A stretch of DNA of 64,000 nucleotides, from NCBI GenBank assembly GCA_021442155.1, contig CM038214.1, positions 313,193,001 to 313,257,000 on the forward strand, given 5' to 3'. Under the pieces are notes generated by a model. The model was given only the letters and a program-made list of their open reading frames with translations, was not told the origin of the DNA and did not search any database. Of the stretch, positions 56,459-64,000 are shown piece after piece (within the stretch, counting starts at the first letter, position 1; each line of letters starts with the position of its first letter). This stretch comes from Cymbidium sinense. Lineage: Eukaryota; Streptophyta; Magnoliopsida; Asparagales; Orchidaceae. A program made the position numbers and the translations under genes.

Positions 56459-56926
56459 GAATGGGCAGAATCTTGATGGCAGGAACATCACCATCAATTA
56501 GGCGTAGTTTAGATCTGGCGATGGAGGTGAAGGTGGAGGTGGCGATTATCGTAGTGGTGTTGGGGGATCTGGAGATGCTTGTGGATATGGAGGTGGTGGT
56601 GAGAGTAGTGGTGGTTATGGAGGTGGGATGAGTGACAGAGATTACAGTCTAGGTGGTGGCAATGGGAGAGATCTGGGATATGATGGTGGATACTACAAGG
56701 TGGTTACGATGAGCTGGACAAGAAGATCATGATCCAATCTTTGCTTATGGAACTAAGTCTTTACAATAGAGATAGTTCTAGTTATCTAGGGTTTTTGATT
56801 CCCTCTTTACATGCTCATTTTTTATCTATGTTGTCACTTGTGTCTTAGAAAGCTTGTTGTGTTACTTGGTTGATGAAATCAAAAAGGAGAAATGTTGAAT
56901 TTGAATTTGTTCTCTCTTAAAAAAAA
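56459..56926 (+). pseudogene. GR-RBP retrocopy 12
   Basis: From 56460: NGQNLDGRNITIN (first residues read NGQNL after one change), then TAG at the Gln positions and a Gly-rich stretch to DGGYYK. The coding end is disturbed by deletions (GGTTACGATGAGCTGGAC). The 3' UTR is complete, with an A7 tail near 56926. Confidence 0.85.
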
Positions 56927-57125
56927 CAAAAAATCCTAAACCCTTAACTAAAACTTGAACCCTAAACCTAAAACCAAACCCTAAACCCTAAACCCTAAAC
57001 CCTAAACCTATAAACCTTAAACCCTAAACCCCAAAACCTAAACCTTAAACCCTAATCCCTAATCTCTAATCTCTAATCCCTAAACTCTAAACTCTAAACC
57101 CTAAACCTTAAACCCTAAAAAGCTA
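56927..57125 (+). repeat. CCCTAAA block
   Basis: Includes a run of CTAATCT/CTAATCC variants at 57050-57075 not seen in the other blocks. Confidence 0.84.
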
Positions 57126-57910
57126 AAAAGCTAAACTTAAACTAAGTAAAATGTAAAAATAAAATAAATAAAAAATAAATAAAAAATAAAATAAAATAAA
57201 CATAAACTATAACCTAAACTAAACCTAAACCTAAAAAAATAAAATAAAATAAAACTAAACTAAACTAAAATAAATAAATACCTAAACAAAGCTAAAATAA
57301 AAACCTAAATAAAATAAAACTAAACCTAAAATAAAATTAAATAAACTTAAAGGTAAAATAAAATAAAACTAAATAAAAACCTAAAAAAAAATAAAATCTA
57401 AATAAATAAAATAAAACCTAAACCCCGAGGAACTAATCCTAAAATAAAATAAAATAAACCTAAACTTAAACTAAAATAAGTAAAACCTAACCCTAAGCTA
57501 AACCTAAACATAATACTAAACTAAATAAAATAAAATAAACTAAAACTAAACATAAAGCTAAAAAATAAAACCTAATAATATACCTAAAATAAAAATGTAA
57601 AACCTAAACCTTAAAAAAATATAATAAAAACCTAAACTTAAACTTAAAAATAAAAAATAAAACCTAAACCTATAAAATAAAATAAAAAATAAAACTAAAC
57701 TAAAAAATAAACCTAAACCTAAACCTAAACTTAAAAAATAAACTAAAATAAAAATCCAAAACTAAAATAAATAAAATAAAATAAATAAAATAAAATAAAT
57801 AAAAATAAAAATAAACCTAAATAAAATGAAAATAAATAAACTAAAATAAATAAAATAAACTAAATAAACCTAAAACCTGTGGGTTTACTTAATTTAAAAT
57901 AAATAATTAA
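57126..57910 (+). repeat. AT-rich CTAAA block closing with box at 57893-57904
   Basis: Full-length AT block. The box is preceded by CCTGTGG. No GR-RBP copy follows before the next box. Confidence 0.74.
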
Positions 57911-58095
57911 ATAAAAGGCTACACTAATTAACATGAACCACACCACAACCTAAATCTTAATCAAATCTAAACCTAAACCCACTAAACCCTAGGCCCTAAA
58001 CCCTAAAACCCCTAAATCCTAAACCTAAACCTTAAACCCCAAACATATATCCTAAACCCTAAATAGACACTAAACCAACTACCCTAAACCAAAAC
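57911..58095 (+). repeat. Irregular CCCTAAA block
   Basis: Heptamers with C-rich irregular words (CATGAACCACACCACAACC). No gene. Confidence 0.7.
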
Positions 58096-58695
58096 CTAAA
58101 ACCTAAACATAAACTAATTGAAACCTAAAATTATAATAAAAAAACTAAAATAATATAAAATAATATAATATAAAAAACACCTAAACTAAAACCTAAACCT
58201 AAAAATAAAAATAAAATATAAAACTAAATTAAAATAAAATAAATAAAAATCTAAACTAAACTAAAAACATAAATTAAAGCTAAAATTAAAAAAAAAACAT
58301 AAATAAAATAAAAACTAAACATAAAATAAAAATAAAATAAACCTAAAATAAAATAAAATAAAATAAAAACTAAATAAAAACCTAAAAAAACCTAAAAATA
58401 AATAAAAAATAAAACCTTAACCTTAAACTAAAAAAGAAACTAAACCAAAAGCCTAAACTAAACAAATAAAATAAACTAAAATAAACAATCCTAACTATAA
58501 AATAAAATAAACCTAAAAAATAAAATAAAATAAAGAAAACTAAAACCATAAACCTAAACTTAAACCTAGAAAATAAAATAAAAACCTAAACTAAAATAAA
58601 TAAACTAAACTAAATAAATGACAAATAAAACTTAAATAAAACTAAAATAAATAATAAATAAATAGATAAACCTACCGGGTTTGCATAATTAAAAA
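58096..58695 (+). repeat. AT-rich CTAAA block closing with box variant at 58679-58690
   Basis: Shorter AT block. The box reads GTTTGCATAATT, two changes from the usual form. In the duplicated segment it corresponds to the box at 15101-15112. Confidence 0.7.
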
Positions 58696-59107
58696 ATAAA
58701 CACTAATCCTAAACCTTAAACCCTAAATTCTACCCAACCTCCCACCTTCCCACCCAAAACCCTATCCTAAACCCTAAATCCTAAATAAGAAACCCAAACT
58801 CCTTGCCCCAACACTAAACCTACAACTCCTACCACCAGGCCCCAAACCTACCAGACCCTCTCAAACCCTATAACCCCACTCCTAAACCTCCCTACTGACC
58901 TAAACCCTAAACACTAAACCCTAAAGCAAACCTACCTAAACCCTACCCTAAACCCTAAACCTAAACCCTCACTAAACCCTAACTCACCCCACCTGCCCAA
59001 ACCAAACCCTAAACCCTAAACTCAAACCTAAACCTAAAGTAACTAAATAAATTTAAAATAAACCTAAACCTAAAACCTAAATAACTTAAACTAAACCTAA
59101 ATTCTAA
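58696..59107 (+). repeat. C-rich irregular CCCTAAA block leading into GR-RBP copy 13
   Basis: Heptamers mixed with words such as CCTCCCACCTTCCCACCC and CCACCAGGCCCC. The last 80 bases are the usual lead with GTAACTAAATAAATTT. Confidence 0.74.
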
Positions 59108-59564
59108 GAATGGGTAGAACCTGATGGTAAGAACATCACGTCGGCCAGCTCAATCCATACACGGTGGGGAAGCAGGATGATTATCACGTAGTGGTGGGGA
59201 TAGGTCTTTGGTGGATATGGAGGTGGTGGTGAGTGGTGGAGGAAAAGAGGCGGCGGAGGTTACAGCCATGGTGGTGGCGGAGGTAGAGATCGGGGATATA
59301 ATGTTGGATCCTGCTACTTGAGAGGCTAAGGTGGTTCTGATGAGAACTGGAGAAACTAAAGAATGACTGATTTGATCTACTGCTTATGAAACTATGTCTT
59401 TATAGTAGAGATGGTTCTACCTATCTAGGGTTTTTCATTTGCTCTGTGGGTGCTCATTTTTTATCTATGTCATCTCTTATGTTTTAGAGAACTTGGTTTG
59501 TTACTTGGTTGATGAAATCAAAATGAAGAAATGTTGAATCTCAATTTATTCTCTATTAAAAAAA
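59108..59564 (+). pseudogene. GR-RBP retrocopy 13, partner of copy 1
   Basis: The start from 59109 is scrambled by single-base losses; the middle and end are readable (SHGGGGGRDRGYN, then DENWRN and TAA at 59357-59359). The 3' UTR and A7 tail are complete. By position and flanks it is the counterpart of copy 1 in the large duplication, yet it is worse preserved at the 5' side. Confidence 0.85.
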
Positions 59565-59775
59565 TCATAAACACTAAACCCTAAAAATTTAAAAAAATTA
59601 AAAATAAAAAAAAATAATAACCCTAACCCTAAATGCTTAACCCTAAAACTAACCAAAAACCCTAAACCTTCAACCCTAAACCCAAACCTACAACCCCAAA
59701 TCCTAAACCCTATACCCTAAAACCTTAAACCCCAAACCCTAAACCTTAAACCCTAAACCCTAAACCCTAAACCCT
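59565..59775 (+). repeat. CCCTAAA block after GR-RBP copy 13
   Basis: Matches the block after copy 1, including an AAATTAAAAATAAAAAA stretch followed by CCCTAA heptamers and a CTAAAACTAAC word. Confidence 0.86.
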
Positions 59776-60860
59776 AATAGGAAACTAATAAAATATGAAA
59801 CTAAACTAAGTAAAACTAAAACTAATAAACTAACAATAAACTAAAATAAAAACTAAAAAAACTAACTAAACTAGACTAACTAAATAATAACTAAAAAGCT
59901 AATAATAATAAAAACTAACTAACCTAATAAACAAACTAATAACTAAATTAAACATAAACAAAAAACACCACTAATAAACTAACTAAAAATAAATTAAACT
60001 AATAAAACTAATAAAAACTAAATTAAACCTAAACTAATAACTAAAACTAAATTAATAAACTAACTAAACGAGACCCTAATAAATAAATAACTAATAATAA
60101 TAACTAACTAATAAACCTAAACCCTAAACATAACTAACCTAATAAATAACTTACTAATAATAAAACTAAACCAAATAACTAAAAAAATAATAATTAAACT
60201 AAGTAAACTAAAATTAATAACTAATAAATTATAACTAATAAACTGAATAAATAACTAAAAAATAACTAATAATAATAACTAACTAATAACTAAAACTAAT
60301 AACTAAACTAAACTAATAAACTAACTAAACATAATAATAAACTAAATAATAATAATAAAAAACTAATAATAAAACTAATAAAAAACAAAAACTAAATAAC
60401 TAACTAACTAATAATAAACTAAACTAAATAAAACTAATAACTAAACTAATAATAATATTAAAACCCAAAACTAATAATAAACTAAATAATAAATAAAATA
60501 TAAATAAATATATTAAACCTAATAATAATAAACAAACCTAATAAACTAACTAATAATAATAAACTAATTAAACTAACTAAACAAATAAACTAATAACTAA
60601 TAATATAAATAATTAAACTAAACTAAAAACTAATAATAACTAAAAGAACACTAAATAATAATAAAACCTAATAACATAAAAACTAACTAAAATAAATTAA
60701 CAATAATAATAAACTATATAATAAATAACTAAAATTAAACTAAACTAAACACAAAATTAACTAAACTAATAAATAATAATAACTAAATAAAAACTAACTA
60801 ATAAAACTAATAATAACTAAACTAGCAAAATAGATAACTAATAACTAAACTAACTAAAAC

Positions 60861-60906
<46 letters not shown>

Positions 60907-62358
60907 AATAAATAAACTAAACACTAAACCCCTAAACCTAAATTAATAAACTAATAATAATAAAACTAATAATAAAAAAACTAAACTAAAGTAAAATAAC
61001 TAATAACTAAACTAATTAAACTAATAATAGTAACTAAATAATAACTAAAAAACTAATAAAATAATAAAAAAATTAAACTAAAACTAACTAATAACTAACT
61101 AATAAAACTAATAAACTAATAAATAATAAACTAAAATTCTAATAATAACTAATAAAATGCTAAAACTAATAATAAACTAAATAAAACTAATAATAAATAA
61201 CTAATAACCAAAAATTAATAATAAATAAACAAATAAATTAATAAACAAACTAACTAAAAAACTAACTAGTAAAACTAAACTAATTACTAAATTATCCTAA
61301 ACCCTATTAAATAATAAACACTAAAACTAAACTATTAATCAAATAATAATAATTAATAATAAATAACTAATTAAACTAACTAAACTAAACCTAAATTAAG
61401 AAACCATAAAAAACTAACTAATAAAAAAAACATAATAATAACCAAACCTAATAAACTAACTAATAATTAATAAACTAATAATAAAACACTTAACTAAAAA
61501 AAGTCACAACTAACTAATAATAAACTAATAAACTAATAACTAAAAAAAAACTAACCAAATAACTAAACTAAATAACAAAACTAATAAAACCTAAAAAAAC
61601 TAATAAAGATAATAATATAATAATAATAATAATAATAATAAACTAACTAATAATTAACTAGCTAAACTAATAAAAAAATAACTAATAACTAATAAACTAA
61701 CTAATTAATAAACTAATAATATTAAAACTAATAATAACCTAACTAATAAATAACTAAATAACTAAACCCTAAACCCTAACTAAATAAATAAACTTAATAA
61801 TAATAATAAAACTAATAATAATAAACTTAAAAAAAAATAAACTAAAACAAAACTAATAATAATCCAACTAACTAAACTAATAATAATAATAAACAATAAA
61901 TAACTAATAATAACTAATAAAAGACTAAACCATAAACTAAACTAAAAATTAGTAATAATAAACTAATAAACCTAAACCCATAACTAAACTAATAAAACTA
62001 ATAAACTAAACTAATAAACTAATAAATAAACTCACAAAACTAAACTAATAAAACTAAACCACTAACTAAAACTAACTAAAACCTAAATAATAATAAAACC
62101 ATAAACTAATAATAATAACAAACTAAATAAAATAAATGACTAACTAACTAATAATAATAAATAAACTAACTAACTAATAAATAAACTAAACCCCAAACTA
62201 ACCTGATAATAAGAACTATAACTATAAAAGCCTAACTAAAACTAAACTAAAAACTAAACATAAAACTAATAATAAACTAATAATAACCTAAAACTAATAA
62301 AACATAATAACTAATAAATACTAAACCTAAAAAAATAAACCCTAAAACTAAACTAAAC
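59776..62358 (+). repeat. TAA/CTAA tract (right copy)
   Basis: Same word order as 16251-18828 with small indels, for example the ACTAAACCCCTAAACC island at about 60921 and the CCTAAACCCATAACTAAAC stretch at 61971. A pure TAA run near 60860-60898 is longer than in the left copy. The C-rich run of the left copy is missing. Confidence 0.86.
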
Positions 62359-64000
62359 CCTATTATTGGGCAATTTTGGGATCCATCTCATTCTTGGTGA
62401 GTTTTCAAGTGCTTTCTCTCTTGGATTCCCTATAGATTGTCACCGACTGATCTTGACATGTTCTTATTACTTGCAGTGTGACTCATATGCTGACATCTTC
62501 AAATCGATGGTGTAAATCTGATGTGCCGATGGATACCACTAGGGCAACAAATTTTTTGGGTAATCGTACCTCTAAATTACTTATTGTTACTAAATCTTTC
62601 AATTAGGCTTTAGCTAGTAAGAATTCCTCCACCGAGCATTCTTTCAAATTTCTTCATACGACTTTTAAAGGTACTCCGACAATTATGATTTCAGATGGGC
62701 ATATTTAAAGATTAGCTTCACCTTTTGCTTTTTCTTTGATTGGAAAGTTATCATTTAAACGACCAAAGATAGAAGATATTAATTTCTTTTTTTCATAGAT
62801 TAAATTTATCTGGTTCTTTTTCTATTGATGACATGCATGTTCTAATTAAACTTTCTAATGACCTTGGTTATGGAATAAATTTTTCTAGGCATTCTTACTA
62901 TGTTTTTAATTATCAAATGTGTATTATGAAGTGGACACTTATGTTTTATGTTAATGAAGAGTCTCCTATTGTTCCCATTTGGATTTCTTTACCTAACTTG
63001 TGGATTCATCTATTTAATCATTAGATTTATTGTGCTATTGGGTTTATTTTTGGTCAGCCTTCGCAAGTTGATCAAGCAACAACTACTTCTTCTAGACCGT
63101 ATGTTGCTAGAATTCTTGTAGAGATTGATATTACTAAAAAATATTCGAAAAAATTTGTTTGGGTTCGAAGAATGCAGTTCTTTTCAGAAAGTTTTCTTTG
63201 AGAACTTTCCCATTTTTTGTAATCACTGTAAGATTCATGGGCATGAAATTTCTAAATGCTTTATTTCTCATCCATCTCTTAGGAAAAAAATCACTAGTAA
63301 GAATTCAATTGTTGAAAAAACTAATGATTCTGTCAAGTTGGATAAAGAAAAAATTAGCTTTTCAAAATTTTGATGTTTTACAAAACCAAATTTTTGAATC
63401 TTCTAAAAATGTTTTACCTATTGATGATTTGTCTAATGCGAAAGGTTATTTTAATGTTTCTAAAAAAGTTTTAACTAATAATCATGCTCTAAGTATCTCT
63501 TTTGATGATTCTGTTAAAGGGAAGACATTAGAGGTTGTGGTTAATGACTCTAATGGTTTGGATGTTGTGTGTAACTCCTCTCATGATGATGGTTCAAATA
63601 TTATTGATGTTAACACCATTTCTTCTAATCAATTGGATGTTGTTCCTCTTTCTCCTATGTCTGCTGTAGATCATGGGAAAGAGACTATTTCTTTTCCTTC
63701 TTTGATTGAGAATGGTGGTGAAAAGAATGTTCTTGTTTCTGATATTTTAACTTCTAGTCTAGACAATCTTGTTAATATCGGTGATCAATCTTTTAAAAAA
63801 TAAGATTTGAATACCTGTGATAATTCTCTCTTCAATTCAAAATGATGGTTTTTCTATGGCTAGTAATTATGTTTAGAATTTTGGTAATATGTTATGTGTT
63901 TCTAAGGGATTTAAATCTTATTTTAGTCCCTTACATGAAGATTGTACTGATAATATGGATTATGCATCTCTTGGTCCTTTTATGAATGAAGAAAGGGAGG
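62359..64000 (+). mobile_element. L1-clade LINE, second copy of the 18829 element, runs off the window
   Basis: It begins at the same TATTATTGGG junction with the TAA tract as the element at 18829, so it arose by duplication of the locus and not by a fresh insertion. Only the 5' region and ORF1 are in view. Confidence 0.82.
62529..64000 (+). pseudogene. L1 ORF1 with intact CCHC knuckle
   Basis: Start ATG at 62529 (MDTTRATNFLGN). Pieces read VLIKLSNDLGYGINFSRHSY, KWTLMFYVNEESPIVPIWIS and LVEIDITKKYSKK. The knuckle FCNHCKIHGHEISKCF has all Cys and His in place, unlike the copy near 19.7 kb. A 214-codon frame (63159-63803) covers the Asp/Ser/Asn-rich tail and enters from a shifted phase. Several stops (for example after HLFNH) break the whole. 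The family binds element RNA; this copy cannot encode a full protein. Confidence 0.8.

Noticed and set aside
1..64000. tRNA, rRNA or small RNA genes
   Set aside because: No cloverleaf with conserved A and B box sequences and no rRNA-like stretch was noticed by eye on either strand; a tRNAscan or Rfam run was not possible.

Overview
This window is nuclear DNA from a seed plant, with no intact gene in view. The plant assignment rests on the Arabidopsis-type telomere heptamer (CCCTAAA on the + strand), plant-type L1 LINEs whose ORF1 has a DUF4283 domain plus a CCHC zinc knuckle, an RTE-clade LINE, a plant Ty3/Gypsy pol of the Tat/Ogre kind, and many copies of the 3' part of a plant glycine-rich RNA-binding protein (GR-RBP) mRNA. 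The species cannot be told from the sequence.

Layout. 1-2755: decayed RTE-clade LINE on the minus strand. 2756-9415: about 6.7 kb of telomere-like DNA that has mostly lost C's (CCTAAA, CTAAA, TAAA). 9416-11473: L1-like 3' untranslated fragment ending in poly(A) fused to CCCTAAA. 11474-15510: higher-order array alternating true CCCTAAA blocks with AT-rich CTAAA blocks, each AT block closing with a conserved GTTTACTTAATT box. 15511-23618: the same array carrying GR-RBP copies, a 2.6-kb TAA/CTAA tract and a second L1 that has ORF1 but no ORF2. 23619-36636: 13 kb of non-telomeric DNA holding a broken minus-strand Ty3/Gypsy pol between several tandem repeat families. 36637-47275: the densest part of the array, with six full or partial GR-RBP copies, a 3' UTR fragment and two GC-rich tracts that read as CCCTAAA with A replaced by G. 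47276-50618: a third L1 (ORF1, endonuclease, partial reverse transcriptase). 50619-62358: more array with five GR-RBP copies and a second TAA tract. 62359-64000: a fourth L1, which with its flanks is a second copy of 15.1-20.7 kb.

Reading. The C-rich telomere strand lies on the + strand throughout about 57 kb, so this looks like one large subtelomeric or interstitial telomere-derived domain whose telomere side, if any, is to the left. Every poly(A)-bearing insert in it (the GR-RBP copies and the L1 3' ends at 11.47 and 22.04 kb) is in the + orientation with its poly(A) running into CCCTAAA. That is the geometry expected if a telomeric G-strand 3' end primed reverse transcription. The shared truncated start of the GR-RBP copies points to one founding retro-insertion, later amplified with the surrounding telomere repeat into a satellite. 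Duplications at about 1.52 kb, 3.99 kb and 43.5 kb offsets show that amplification happened at several scales.

Caution. Parts of the degeneracy, above all the GC-rich CCCTGGG-like tracts and the indel-rich GR-RBP copies at 42.7, 51.4 and 59.1 kb, look like long-read basecalling or polishing error in telomere repeats and should be checked against raw reads before any biological meaning is given to them.
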